64,000 bases of DNA, from positions 124,001 through 188,000 of the forward strand of contig CAWCEP010000012.1 in NCBI GenBank assembly GCA_963794615.1. Direction: 5' to 3'. Positions 19,681 to 29,089 of this stretch are shown here, piece after piece (within the stretch, counting starts at the first letter, position 1; every line of letters begins with the position of its first letter). A program made the translations under genes and the position numbers. Source of the DNA: Chersky-840 sp963794615 (lineage in GTDB: Bacteria > Actinomycetota > Acidimicrobiia > Acidimicrobiales > UBA8190). Below the pieces are notes generated by a model. It had not been told where the DNA came from. It saw nothing but the letters and a program-made list of their open reading frames with translations, and ran no database searches.

Positions 19681-20468
19681 CACAGGTACGGCGACGTCGG
19701 GGCGGGACGGCCACCGGGGCGAGCCCGTTCGAGGGCGTTCCCAGCCCCAACCCCGAGCAATCCGGCATCCGATGCGACCTCGACCAAGCGAAACCCCTGT
19801 TCCAACCGCTTGACGGCTGTTGCAGCGTTCCCGGCAATGCCCGGTACGACGTCGTGTCGTCGGCACGCATCGATGACCCTTTCGATGGCGTCTGTGAAAC
19901 GCTGCTCAGCGTGATCCGGGGCGGGCGAGAGACCCAAAGTGACGCTCAAATCCGCCGGCCCGACGTACACGGCGTCGACGCCCGGAACGGACACGATGTC
20001 CTCGACATTGTCGACCGCTTGCTTGGTCTCGACCATCACGATGCAGGCCACCTCGCCATTGGCACGATCGAAATAGTCAGACCCTGTCGAGTAGTTGGCC
20101 CGGAGCGGTCCGTAGCTCCGGATTCCCAGCGGTGCATATCGGCACGCGGCGACGGCCGCTTCGGCGTCCTGTTGCGAGTTGACCATCGGCACGATGATCC
20201 CCCACGCTCCGGCATCGAGGCTCTTGCCGATGATGCCCGGCTCATTCCGGGGGACCCGGACGAGGGGAACGGCTTGTGCAGACGAGATGCCCTGGAGCAT
20301 TTGGACCATTTGCGCGTCATCGATCAGGCCGTGCTGCATGTCGACACAGACCCAGTCGAACCCGGCGTGCGCCATGATCTCGGCGGACACGCTGCTCGGC
20401 ACGGTCAACCACCCACCTAGGGCGACACCGTGTCCGGCCCAAATCGCACGCAGCGCGTTGTCGCGCAT
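19680..20468 (-). CDS. HpcH/HpaI-family class II aldolase
   Basis: 262 residues from an ATG preceded by AAGGGAGGTGAG. Family signatures: WVCVDMQHGL, IIVPMVNSQQDAEAAV, MVETKQAVDNVEDI with metal-ligand Glu, and VYVGPADLSVTLG with metal-ligand Asp. These enzymes cleave 2-keto-3-deoxy acids to pyruvate plus an aldehyde, with Mg2+ or Mn2+. Second in an operon with a sugar kinase and hydroxyacid dehydrogenase, suggesting sugar-acid catabolism. Confidence 0.88.
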   Translation of the reverse strand: MRDNALRAIWAGHGVALGGWLTVPSSVSAEIMAHAGFDWVCVDMQHGLIDDAQMVQMLQGISSAQAVPLVRVPRNEPGIIGKSLDAGAWGIIVPMVNSQQDAEAAVAACRYAPLGIRSYGPLRANYSTGSDYFDRANGEVACIVMVETKQAVDNVEDIVSVPGVDAVYVGPADLSVTLGLSPAPDHAEQRFTDAIERVIDACRRHDVVPGIAGNAATAVKRLEQGFRLVEVASDAGLLGVGAGNALERARPGGRPAPTSPYL

Positions 20469-20512
20469 CTCACCTCCCTTGGGAACGACGACCAAGGCTA
20501 CGGCATCCGAGA

Positions 20513-21430
20513 TCAGACGGGATGGGCGTCCTGCGCCGGCGGGCCGGTTTGCAGCGGCGCGGGGACACGGGCTCCAATCGAAGAGACGGAGCGGGACGCC
20601 CGCTCGATGGCGATCACGACGGCCCGATCCAGCGGTTGGTCGTCGGCGAGGAGCGCGGCCAGTGTTCCCACCAAGACATCCCCAGCCCCGGTCGTGTCGA
20701 CGACCGGCACGCGCCGCGCAGGGACGTGGATGGCGCTGCCAGCGGTGGCGACCGCCGCCCCGTCGGCACCCAGGGTGACCACGGCGGCACGGACACCGTG
20801 ACCGACGAGCATGGTGGCGCCTTCCAGAGCCCCCTCGATCCCCTCGATCGGCGCGTCGAGAAGCGCGGCGGCCTCCGTCCAATTGACGACCAGGGTGTCG
20901 ATGCTCTCGAGCAGCCCATCTGGAAGTGGGACAAACGGTGCGGCGTTCAGCAACACACGCGGGTTGGACCCACAGAGGTCGATCGCCGCCGCGACGGCAT
21001 CAACGGGTGCCTCGAGCTGGGCCACCAGGACGGAGTGGTCGGCGATGACGCTGGCGACGGCTCGCACGTCACTTGGATTGACGAGGCCGTTGGCCCCGGG
21101 CGCGACCAGCACCGAGTTCTCCCCGTCGGGCGTCACGGTCACGAAGGCTGTGCCGGTCGCCACGTTGGGCGTCGCCATCACCAGTGATACGTCGACCCCG
21201 TGCGCGGCGAGGTCAACGCGCTGGGCGATTCCCGCCCCATCGTCACCAACCCGTGCCAGCATCATCACCGAGGCGCCACTGTCGACGGCCGCCACCGCCT
21301 GATTGGCGCCCTTCCCGCCGTTGCGGGTCACGAGCCTGGCCCCGGTCACCGTCTCTCCCGCTGCGGGGCGACGATCGGCGAAGAGCAGGTAGTCCTGGTT
21401 GATCGATCCGAGCACGAAGACGCGACCCAT
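20513..21430 (-). CDS. ribokinase-like PfkB carbohydrate kinase
   Basis: 305 residues. N-terminal GSINQDYLLFAD, RNGGKGANQAVAA substrate-binding motif and DTTGAGDVLVGTLAA with the catalytic Asp identify the PfkB family, nearest in look to ribokinase. ATG 21430 (MGRVFVLG) fits the family N-terminus best; two Met codons lie up to nine codons upstream. First gene of a four-gene minus-strand operon with aldolase, dehydrogenase and PhyH oxygenase. The sugar is unknown. Confidence 0.85.
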   Translation of the reverse strand: MGRVFVLGSINQDYLLFADRRPAAGETVTGARLVTRNGGKGANQAVAAVDSGASVMMLARVGDDGAGIAQRVDLAAHGVDVSLVMATPNVATGTAFVTVTPDGENSVLVAPGANGLVNPSDVRAVASVIADHSVLVAQLEAPVDAVAAAIDLCGSNPRVLLNAAPFVPLPDGLLESIDTLVVNWTEAAALLDAPIEGIEGALEGATMLVGHGVRAAVVTLGADGAAVATAGSAIHVPARRVPVVDTTGAGDVLVGTLAALLADDQPLDRAVVIAIERASRSVSSIGARVPAPLQTGPPAQDAHPV

Positions 21431-21459
21431 CGAGCCCATTGATACAACCCGAGCCACCG

Positions 21460-22019
21460 TCGCACAATGCCGCCGAGGTCGGCCTGCCCGCGCGCCGCGC
21501 CGTGGCCTGTCCGTGCGGCCCGGGATCTCTTCACGATCTCGCCCTGGCCGGCCACTCGATGGTATCCCCCCCCGATCTTCTGAAGACCTCCGAGACTCCT
21601 CACGGTGTCCCCCAAGAGGTCTTCGACGGGATCGACGGCGCGCTGACCGCAGACCGGCTCGCCTTCTTCACCGAATGGAACAGGAACTTCTACAATCTCG
21701 ACGAGACACTCGGTAGCCGCATCAGCGAGGAAGCCGTCCGAGACTATGGAACATTGCTGTCAATGCCTCTCCTGCGGCCGTCATCGTCTGTGTACGCACA
21801 TGGCATACAGACTCCCGGGCCGACCTACGAAAGATCGACGTACCAGTGCTCGTCATGCACAGCAGCGAGGACCGCGGCCTGCCGATCGATGCTTGCGGAC
21901 CACGCTGCCACGAGCTGATCGCGGAGAGTGAGTACGTTGTCATCGAAGGGGCGCCGCACGGGTTGTGCCGGACGCGTGCCGACGAGGTCAATGCCGAGCT
22001 CCTGAGGTTCTTCAAGTAG
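21460..22019 (+). pseudogene. decayed alpha/beta hydrolase (chloroperoxidase type)
   Basis: Remnant of a paralogue of the hydrolase at 115-945. The first frame holds LAGHSM (nucleophile elbow) joined directly to PPDLLKTSETPHGVPQEVFDG, so about 25 residues are deleted, and it runs to EEAVRDYG. Near 21746 the homology moves to another frame: NIAVNASPAA, then RADLRKIDVPVLVMHSSEDRGLPIDA and VIEGAPHGLCRTRADEVNAELL with the acid and His positions, ending at the TAG at 22017. The N-terminal half is missing. Several lesions make a true pseudogene likely. Confidence 0.75.
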
Positions 22020-22122
22020 CCGAGGGGCCGGCGGCCATTTGTCACTCGTTGAGGCCTCGACCGCTACGGACTGCACCGAATCGACGCGAGAGCGAACCAG
22101 CAGCACGCCCCACGCCACGGCA

Positions 22123-24837
22123 TCAGTGCGATCGAGGTCCATGATCGGACTTCGAGAGGCCACCGAGCAGGCGGCCAGGCCCTGAAATCAAGTGCCGGGT
22201 GAAGGGCGCGGCGCGGCGTCGGACCCGATGCTCCAATCGCTGTCGCGAGGTGAGCAACCGCTTCTCCGACGGCGGCCGCACCGCGTAGAAGCGAGCCTTG
22301 GCAAGCTCGGCAAGGATCAAGTAGAAGACGATCATCCCCATGAGAATCAGGAAGAAGGCCAACGGCAGCGAAGTGAACCCCAGGAGGTGATGCAGTGGGG
22401 TAAAAGGCAGGCAGGCGCCGACCCCGGCGCACACGATGGGAAGTGTGAGCATGGTCTTGCTGGGAAGGCTGCGCAGGAAGGGGATCCGCCTCGTGCGGAT
22501 GACGTAGATGACGAGGGTCTGGGTGGCGATCGACTCGACGAACCACCCGGTGCGGAACTCGGCGTGGCCGGCATGGAGAACCCAGAGCATCACCCCGAAG
22601 GTGAGGAAGTCGAAGACCGAGCTCACCGGGCCGAAGACAGCCATAAAGCGACGAATGAAGCCGAGATCCCAGGCGGCGGGTCGCTCGAGAGCTTCGGGAT
22701 CAACACGATCAGTGGGAATCGCCAGCTGTCCGGCGTTGTAGAGGAGGTTGTTGAGCAGGATCTGCGAGGGCAGCATCGGCAAGAACGTCAGGAACAGAGA
22801 AGCGCCCGCGGCGCTGAACATGTTCCCGAAGTTCGACGACGTCGCCATGAACACGAACTTCATCGTGTTGGCGAAGATCCGTCTTCCCTCCATAATACCG
22901 TCAGCCAACACTCCAAGGTCCTTGTCGAGGAGCACGATGTCTGCCGCGTCCTTGGCCACGTCGGTGCCCGAGTCCACCGAAATGCCGACGTCGGCGTGAT
23001 GGAGGGCGACAGCGTCGTTGACGCCGTCACCCAAGAATGCCACCGCAACACCTGTGCGGCGCGCCACCTTGATAATCCGTGACTTCTGCTCGGGGCTCAC
23101 CCGCGCAAAGACGGTCGTGGACGGAATGGCGGTCGCAAGACCGTCGTCGTCCAGCGCGTCGAGATCCGAGCCGTTGAGAACGCCTGAGAGCCCGAGCCCG
23201 ATGTCGCCACAGACCTTGGCAGCCACGGTCCCGTTGTCTCCGGTGATGATCTTCACATCGACCCCTAGCTCGTGAAGACGCCCGATCGACACGCCGACAT
23301 CCGGCTTGGGACGGTCGACAAAGGTGAGAAACCCCACGAAGGCGAGGTTGTGCTCGTCGGCTGCGCACGGTGACGTGATGGCCTCAACCGCCGCCCCGTC
23401 CCGAGTGGCAACCGCCACGACGCGTGCTCCTTGTGCGAAAAGCCGATCCAGGGTGTCCTGTGACTCGGGAGGAACCGTTGAGCAGCGGGCCAAGACGGCC
23501 TCAGGAGCTCCCTTGGTCACGAGCAGCGAACGGCCGTCAGGCCCCGTCGTGCTCACGGTGACCAGCTGGCGGTCGTGGTCGAATGGAAGCAGACCCAGAC
23601 GCTTATACGCGTCCGGCCCGGTTGTGGTGCCGGCCAGAGCACGCGCTTGGGGTGCATCCCAGAGGGCCTGATCCAAGGCGTTCCCACCCATTGGTCCATC
23701 GGGGCTGTTCGCCGTCTCGTTGCACACCAAACCCAGGAGCAACGCCGTAGGATCGTCCCTTCCTCCGGGGCCAAGTGAGCGGCTGAAGGTGATGGCCCCT
23801 TCGGTGAGGGTGCCGGTCTTGTCAGTGAACAAGACCTGGATATTCCCGAGGTCCTCGATCGCCACCAGACGCTTCACCAGAACCTTCTTCTTAGCCAGCT
23901 CCCGTGCTCCCGAAGACAGGCTGACCGTGACGATGGCCGGCATCATCTCCGGCGTTATGCCCACGGCGATTGCCAACGAGAAGAGGAGGGCCTCGATCAA
24001 GGGCCGGTGAAAGCCTACGTTGATGGCAAAGATCGCCACGGTGAGCACAGCGGCCAACCCCACCAGAAACCTCGAGAACCCGCGCAGGCCGGCTTGGAAC
24101 GCAGTCTCCGTCGGTCGTTCTGCAAGCCCCGCCGCGATCCGACCAAATTCCGTCGACAGCCCCGTGGCCACCACCACACCTCGGCCCGAGCCTTGGTGGA
24201 CGATGGTGCCCATGAATGCACATGAGGCGAGATCCACGCCGCGTGCTCCGACGACGGGCTGGGTACTCTTCGCGGCTGGGACCGGTTCACCAGTGAGGAT
24301 GGCCTCATCACACTCAAGGTCGTTGGTCTCAAGGAGACGAACGTCGGCAGGGACCAATTCCCCAACCCCAAGAGCGACGACATCCCCGGGCACAAGGTCA
24401 ACGACATCGAATTGGCGCGGTTGTCCTCCTCTCCATACAAGTGCACGACGACGGACCTTGTCATGGAGCGCAGCTACCGCCACCTCAGCGCGGTACTCAT
24501 TGAAGAACCCAAGCCCGATGCTCAAGAGAATGATGACGGCGATGATCACAGCATCAGTGGGATCGCCAGTGAGGCCCGACACTCCGGCGCATATGAGCAG
24601 AAGGAGGATGAGTGGATTCCGGACCTGTCCGGTCAACACGTCGATAGCACGGACGCGACGCGATCCGACGACGTTTGGTCCGATCCGATTTAGTCGCTCG
24701 GCTGCCTCCGCCGCGGAAAGTCCCTGGTCAGTGGTCTCGAGTTGCTCGAGAACCTTGTTCGGCACCATACCGGCCGCGGTGACCATGTCCAAAGAGGACG
24801 TCGAAACGATCGGCTGGCCCTTCACAGGGTGGATCAC
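22123..24837 (-). CDS. cation-transporting P-type ATPase, MgtA-like (type IIIB)
   Basis: 904 residues. N-terminal cation-ATPase domain, actuator motif LTGEPVPAAKS (TGES variant), membrane motif GITPEMMPAIVTVSLSSGA like that of MgtA, phosphorylation site DKTGTLTEG with Asp339, hinge GDGVNDAVALHHADVGISV, and four to six C-terminal membrane helices. Mg2+ import is the closest family assignment; other divalent cations are possible. A perfect DosR-type site lies 43 bases upstream of the ATG. A P-type ATPase (ctpF) is also a DosR target in M. tuberculosis. Confidence 0.88.
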   Translation of the reverse strand: MIHPVKGQPIVSTSSLDMVTAAGMVPNKVLEQLETTDQGLSAAEAAERLNRIGPNVVGSRRVRAIDVLTGQVRNPLILLLLICAGVSGLTGDPTDAVIIAVIILLSIGLGFFNEYRAEVAVAALHDKVRRRALVWRGGQPRQFDVVDLVPGDVVALGVGELVPADVRLLETNDLECDEAILTGEPVPAAKSTQPVVGARGVDLASCAFMGTIVHQGSGRGVVVATGLSTEFGRIAAGLAERPTETAFQAGLRGFSRFLVGLAAVLTVAIFAINVGFHRPLIEALLFSLAIAVGITPEMMPAIVTVSLSSGARELAKKKVLVKRLVAIEDLGNIQVLFTDKTGTLTEGAITFSRSLGPGGRDDPTALLLGLVCNETANSPDGPMGGNALDQALWDAPQARALAGTTTGPDAYKRLGLLPFDHDRQLVTVSTTGPDGRSLLVTKGAPEAVLARCSTVPPESQDTLDRLFAQGARVVAVATRDGAAVEAITSPCAADEHNLAFVGFLTFVDRPKPDVGVSIGRLHELGVDVKIITGDNGTVAAKVCGDIGLGLSGVLNGSDLDALDDDGLATAIPSTTVFARVSPEQKSRIIKVARRTGVAVAFLGDGVNDAVALHHADVGISVDSGTDVAKDAADIVLLDKDLGVLADGIMEGRRIFANTMKFVFMATSSNFGNMFSAAGASLFLTFLPMLPSQILLNNLLYNAGQLAIPTDRVDPEALERPAAWDLGFIRRFMAVFGPVSSVFDFLTFGVMLWVLHAGHAEFRTGWFVESIATQTLVIYVIRTRRIPFLRSLPSKTMLTLPIVCAGVGACLPFTPLHHLLGFTSLPLAFFLILMGMIVFYLILAELAKARFYAVRPPSEKRLLTSRQRLEHRVRRRAAPFTRHLISGPGRLLGGLSKSDHGPRSH

Positions 24838-25162
24838 GAGATCTCCACTCGACTCGAAAGCGACACCGTCTAAGCATCCAGGGTCTTGGGACCCCGGGGC
24901 GGCATGCGAAACCGTCTCATAGACGCATCGGCCTCGGTACCACCGGCGATGGCACCACGTGGCTCCGACGCCGACGATCGTCCAATTGTACCGGTGTGGC
25001 TGTCGTCAGGAGCCTGGCCACGGAGGGTTCATCAGCATGCTGCTCGGAGATTGTGATGGGCCGTTACGCGCATCCGGCCCCGCCTTCGTGGGGAACCACA
25101 GTTCCGGTCCGTGATAGTGGCGGGCCGATCGAGACTGCACTGGGGCGGGTCGGGCACCACGA
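24838..25162. other. intergenic region upstream of the P-type ATPase
   Basis: 325 bases between two minus-strand genes. It holds the DosR-type site at 24881-24894 close to the ATPase start and a perfect inverted repeat GGAAC-CACA-GTTCC at 25092-25105 of unknown role, just downstream of the flavoprotein stop. No open frame is convincing. Confidence 0.5.
24881..24894. promoter_or_regulatory. DosR-type box upstream of the P-type ATPase
   Basis: GGGTCTTGGGACCC fits GGGNCNNNNGNCCC at every fixed position. It ends 43 bases from the ATPase ATG, the shortest distance in the set. Confidence 0.65.
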
Positions 25163-26788
25163 TCAGGTCGGCTCGGGCTCCATGACGATCGCCCCGCACG
25201 GGCATTCGGCCACACAGATCCCACAGCCTTTGCAGTAGTCGTAGTCGAAGGTGTAGCGGAGCCCGGGACCCAACTTCATCACCGCATTGTCGGGGCACAT
25301 TCCGAAGCAGTTGTCGCACTCGAAACAGTTCCCGCACGACATGCATCGCCGAGCCTCGAAGAGGGCGGTGGACTCGTCGAGACCTTCCACAACCTCGTCG
25401 AAGGTGGAGGTCCGGCGGGCCAGATCGAGTCGGGGCCGCAGCGTCTTGGGCGCGTCGGCGTAGTACCAAGTGTTGAGCATCCCGGCAGTGGCGAGCTCGT
25501 GGCGCGGAGCGGGCTTGTGGACCGTCCCCCGCAGCCAGGCGTCGATGTTGCGGGCAGCCTGCTTCCCGTGGCCGATGGCCACGGTCACCGTGCGCTCGGC
25601 GGGCACCATGTCGCCGCCGGCGAAGACTCCAGGATGTCCGGTCATCATGTCCGGGCCCACCTGGACCACCCCACCATCAACGACAATGTCCGAGGCACCG
25701 TGCACGAGGGACAGATCCGACTCCTGGCCCAGGGCCAGGATCAGCGAGTCGGCGGCGAGCTCTTCGAGTTCGCCGGTGGGTTGAGGAAATCCCTCTTCGT
25801 CGAGCATCATCCTCTCGAGCACGAGTTTCTCGCCTTCGACGGCCTTTACCGTCGAGAGCCACTTCATGCACACGCCCTCTTCGACGGCTTCCTCGACCTC
25901 GACGTCGTGGGCGGGCATCCGGTCTCGTGAGCGCCGGTACACGACCACGGCATCGGTGGCACCAAGGCGCCGGGCGGTGCGCGCCGCGTCCATGGCGGTG
26001 TCTCCACCTCCGTAGATCGCCACCCGCCTACCGAGGTGAGGTGGTGCCTCCCCCTCCATGCTCCGCAGGAGCGACACGGCATCGAAGACTCGAGACGAGT
26101 CGCCAGCGGGGATGTAGGCACGCTTGCCGATCTCGGCGCCGACGGCCAAGAAGGCGGCGTCGAACCCGTCGGCTTCGATGGTGGCCACCACGTCGGTGAC
26201 ATGGCGGTTCGCTTCCAGAGTCACCCCCAGGGCAAAGATCCGGTCCACCTCGGCTTGGAGGATCTCGCGAGGCAGGCGGTACTTGGGGATTCCGAAGCGC
26301 ATCATCCCACCCGCGGACTCTCCGGCCTCGTAGATGGTCACGCTGTGGCCCAGACGTGTCAGGTGGTAGGCCGCGGAAAGCCCGGCCGGACCTGCTCCGA
26401 CCACAAGAACCCGCTTGCCCGAAGGGGCGGCATCGGTCTCGAGCTTCCAGCCCCGGGCGATTGCCTCATCCCCGAGGAATCGCTCCACCGCGTTGATGCC
26501 CACGGCTTCGTCGACCTGGACCCGATTGCAGACCGTCTCGCACGGGTGGTAGCACACGCGCCCCATGACAGCCGGCAACGGGTTGTCCCGCACAAGGGCC
26601 CGCCACGCCTGCTCATAGTGACCGGCCTCGGCGTGGTACAACCACTGCTGGACGTTCTCTCCGGCCGGACAGGCATCGCAGCACGGTGGCAGGCGGTCCA
26701 CGTAGACCGGACGCTCGACCCGCCAGGATCCGGTCTTGTTGGCGAGACTGGAACCCACGTCGAGGGTGATGGCGAAAGGCTTGTCCAT
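25163..26788 (-). CDS. GltD-like FAD/NAD(P) oxidoreductase with C-terminal 2[4Fe-4S] ferredoxin domain
   Basis: 541 residues. N-terminal Cys-rich Fer4_20 region (CCDACPAGENVQQW, VCYHPCETVCNR), FAD site VLVVGAGPAGLSAAYHL, NAD(P) site IYGGGDTAMDAART, second FAD motif GVFAGGDM, then a ferredoxin tail with CMSCGNCFECDNCFGMC and CKGCGICVAECPCG. This matches glutamate-synthase-small-subunit-like proteins fused to a PorD-type domain. Its ATG overlaps the porB stop by one base, so it probably serves as the electron-transfer partner of the pyruvate oxidoreductase, linking ferredoxin and NAD(P)H. Confidence 0.85.
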   Translation of the reverse strand: MDKPFAITLDVGSSLANKTGSWRVERPVYVDRLPPCCDACPAGENVQQWLYHAEAGHYEQAWRALVRDNPLPAVMGRVCYHPCETVCNRVQVDEAVGINAVERFLGDEAIARGWKLETDAAPSGKRVLVVGAGPAGLSAAYHLTRLGHSVTIYEAGESAGGMMRFGIPKYRLPREILQAEVDRIFALGVTLEANRHVTDVVATIEADGFDAAFLAVGAEIGKRAYIPAGDSSRVFDAVSLLRSMEGEAPPHLGRRVAIYGGGDTAMDAARTARRLGATDAVVVYRRSRDRMPAHDVEVEEAVEEGVCMKWLSTVKAVEGEKLVLERMMLDEEGFPQPTGELEELAADSLILALGQESDLSLVHGASDIVVDGGVVQVGPDMMTGHPGVFAGGDMVPAERTVTVAIGHGKQAARNIDAWLRGTVHKPAPRHELATAGMLNTWYYADAPKTLRPRLDLARRTSTFDEVVEGLDESTALFEARRCMSCGNCFECDNCFGMCPDNAVMKLGPGLRYTFDYDYCKGCGICVAECPCGAIVMEPEPT

Positions 26789-27825
26789 CAGGATCCCCGC
26801 TCGGACAGGACCGCGTCGGAATCCTGCTCGGAACCATCGTCCAGCAGGCCGAAACGGCGGATGTTGCGATCGGCCATGGCCTGGATGCGATCGACGATGT
26901 CGGGCCGAGGAGGGTTCCCGAAGAGGTGGCCATAGCGGCCCTGAAGACCCAGGTACTCCTCGACTGGCACGCGGCGGCGGATCTTCGACACCGCCGTGAT
27001 CTCTCCGTGCTCGGCTTCGAAGACGGGAAAGAGCCCCGTCTCCTTGGCCAGTCGGGCCAGAAGGATCGTGTCGGCTGATGCACTCTGCCATCCCAGAGGG
27101 CACGGGACCAGGACGTGGATATACCGAGCGCCCCGCAGAGACATGGCGTGGCGGACCTTGTACTCGAGGTCGCGCAACTCCGACACCGTGGCTGTGGCGA
27201 CGTAGGGAATCTCGTGCGCCACGGCAAGGAGAGGGACGTTCTTCCCCTGACCGAACACGTTTCCAGGTTCGGGGCCGATGGCCTCGGTGGTGGCGGTGCG
27301 CGCTCCCGGGGGGGTGGCGCTGGACCGCTGAACACCGGTGTTCATATATCCCTCGTTGTCGTAACAGATGAAGAGCACGTCGTCGTTGCGCTCGAACATC
27401 CCCGACAGGCACCCGAACCCGATGTCCACCGTGCCGCCGTCACCGGCTTGGGCGACGACCCGGACATCGCTGCGTTCCTTGGCCTTCAAGGCGGCCGCCA
27501 CGCCGGTCGCCACCGCAGGGGCGTTGGCGAACAACGAGTGCAACCACGGAATGCGCCAGGCGGTCTCGGGGTACGGGGTCGAGAACACCTCGAGACATCC
27601 CGTGGCGTTCACCGCGATCATGTCTCCGCCGGTCGCCCGCATGGCGGCGTCAAGGACGAACCTGGCGCCCAGTGCCTCGCCGCATCCCTGGCACGCACGG
27701 TGGCCGGAGTTGAGCGAGTTCGTCCGCTGGGCATCGGCTTGCACGGAACGCAGCTCCAAGGGCAGCAACCGGTTGCCCGCCGCAAAGCTGCCCGTTTGGT
27801 AGAACTTCACCGGTTCGAGAGGCAT
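26788..27825 (-). CDS. porB: pyruvate:ferredoxin oxidoreductase, beta subunit
   Basis: 345 residues. TPP-binding GDGGTVDIGF (128-137) and Asn157 in DNEGYMNTGV, with Cys45/Cys48 in RACQGCGEA and a further Cys77 for the proximal cluster. Together with alpha and gamma it decarboxylates pyruvate to acetyl-CoA and reduces ferredoxin. AGGAGGGA, which overlaps the end of porA, serves as the ribosome-binding site 10 bases before the ATG. Another 2-oxoacid substrate cannot be ruled out. Confidence 0.88.
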   Translation of the reverse strand: MPLEPVKFYQTGSFAAGNRLLPLELRSVQADAQRTNSLNSGHRACQGCGEALGARFVLDAAMRATGGDMIAVNATGCLEVFSTPYPETAWRIPWLHSLFANAPAVATGVAAALKAKERSDVRVVAQAGDGGTVDIGFGCLSGMFERNDDVLFICYDNEGYMNTGVQRSSATPPGARTATTEAIGPEPGNVFGQGKNVPLLAVAHEIPYVATATVSELRDLEYKVRHAMSLRGARYIHVLVPCPLGWQSASADTILLARLAKETGLFPVFEAEHGEITAVSKIRRRVPVEEYLGLQGRYGHLFGNPPRPDIVDRIQAMADRNIRRFGLLDDGSEQDSDAVLSERGS

Positions 27826-27835
27826 GGTTCCCTCC

Positions 27836-29089
27836 TCATGTGACCCGGGCCGACACGATGCCGACGTCGCGCAGCACGTTCTCGGCAGTGGGGCCCGAGC
27901 GGCGCCGGCCAGCCATGCGCGCCAGCTCCCGCTCGACGAGGGTGCGGTCGAGATCGAGGAAGGTCAGGGCCTCGAGCCCATCCGATTGGGCCAGCTCGAG
28001 CAGCTCCATCAGTGACCGCTGGGTGATGGGACGGCCCCCGAGCCCGGCGATCACGGCGTGGACTTGCAGCGGGAGCCCGGCCGTCGCCATCGAGACGTCC
28101 GTGGCCACGATCCCCCCCGCTCCTGGGGCGAGCGCCTTCTCGATGACCACCACCCGCCGGGCCCCCCCGAGCGCACCCCGCACCGCCGCGACCGGGAAGG
28201 GGCGGAAGGAGCCGATCCCTACCACCCCGATGCGCGTCCCCTGCTCGCGCAGGGCGTCGACGGCATCTTTGATGGTCCCGAGCACCGAGCCCAGGGCCAC
28301 GACGATGGTCTCGGCGTCCTCGCTCCGGTAGGTGCTCACGAGACCTCCCGAACGTCGCCCGAAGGTTCCCCCGAACTCTGCGGCGATCTCCGGGATGAGA
28401 TCGAGCGCCTGAAGCTGCTTGACGTGGGCGAGGTACCGCACCTCTTCGAACGCCTCCGGACCGACCATGGCCCCGATGGAGACAGGCTCGTGGGGGTCGA
28501 GTACCTGCCTGGGTTCGAATGGCGGCACAAAGGCGTCGACCTCTTCTTGGGTTGGGATCTCGACGGCCTCGAAGGCGTGGGTGAGGATGAACCCGTCCAT
28601 GCACACCATCACCGGCATCGACAGCTCCTCGGCCAGGCGGAACGCCTGGACGTGGAGGTCGACCGCTTCCTGGTTGGTCTCGGCGAAGAGCTGGATCCAC
28701 CCGGCGTCGCGAACCGCCATGGCGTCGCTGTGGTCGTTCCAGATGTTGATGGGTGCCCCGATGGCGCGATTCGCCAGCGTCATCACGATGGGCAGACCGA
28801 GCCCCGAGGCGTTGTACACGGCCTCGATCATGAAGAGCAGGCCCTGGCTGGCCGTGGCGGTATAGGCCCTTGCGCCGGCCGCCGAGGCCCCGATGCACAC
28901 CGACATGGCGGCGAACTCCGATTCGACATTGATGAATTCGCAGGGCGCCAGCTCGCCGGATTTCACGAGCGCCCCGATTCCCTCGATGATGTGGGTCTGC
29001 GGGGAGATCGGATAGGCGCAGACGACTTCGGGGCGACACAGGGCGACGGCTTCGGCGACGGCCCGTGAACCCTCAAGCTGGCGAAGCAT
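27836..29089 (-). CDS. porA: pyruvate:ferredoxin oxidoreductase, alpha subunit
   Basis: 417 residues. YPISPQTHIIEGI, FINVESEFAAMSVCIGASAAGARAYTATASQGL and PIVMTLANRAIG are the pyrimidine-binding region of the 2-oxoacid:acceptor oxidoreductase alpha subunit. The ATG at 29089 starts inside the end of the gamma gene (17-base overlap); the open frame upstream of it lacks homology. Part of the gap-porG-porA-porB-flavoprotein run on the minus strand. Confidence 0.9.
   Translation of the reverse strand: MLRQLEGSRAVAEAVALCRPEVVCAYPISPQTHIIEGIGALVKSGELAPCEFINVESEFAAMSVCIGASAAGARAYTATASQGLLFMIEAVYNASGLGLPIVMTLANRAIGAPINIWNDHSDAMAVRDAGWIQLFAETNQEAVDLHVQAFRLAEELSMPVMVCMDGFILTHAFEAVEIPTQEEVDAFVPPFEPRQVLDPHEPVSIGAMVGPEAFEEVRYLAHVKQLQALDLIPEIAAEFGGTFGRRSGGLVSTYRSEDAETIVVALGSVLGTIKDAVDALREQGTRIGVVGIGSFRPFPVAAVRGALGGARRVVVIEKALAPGAGGIVATDVSMATAGLPLQVHAVIAGLGGRPITQRSLMELLELAQSDGLEALTFLDLDRTLVERELARMAGRRRSGPTAENVLRDVGIVSARVT

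Noticed and set aside
25092..25105. GGAAC-CACA-GTTCC inverted repeat
   Set aside because: Lacks the G/C positions of the box and lies just after a stop codon; more likely an incidental or terminator-related repeat.
26789..27412. N-terminal extension of the flavoprotein frame into porB
   Set aside because: The extension translates out-of-frame porB; a proper ATG at 26788 overlaps the porB stop.
27807..29039. 410-codon open frame overlapping porA on the same strand
   Set aside because: Out-of-frame shadow, Arg/Gly-rich, no ribosome-binding site; porA motifs are in the other frame.
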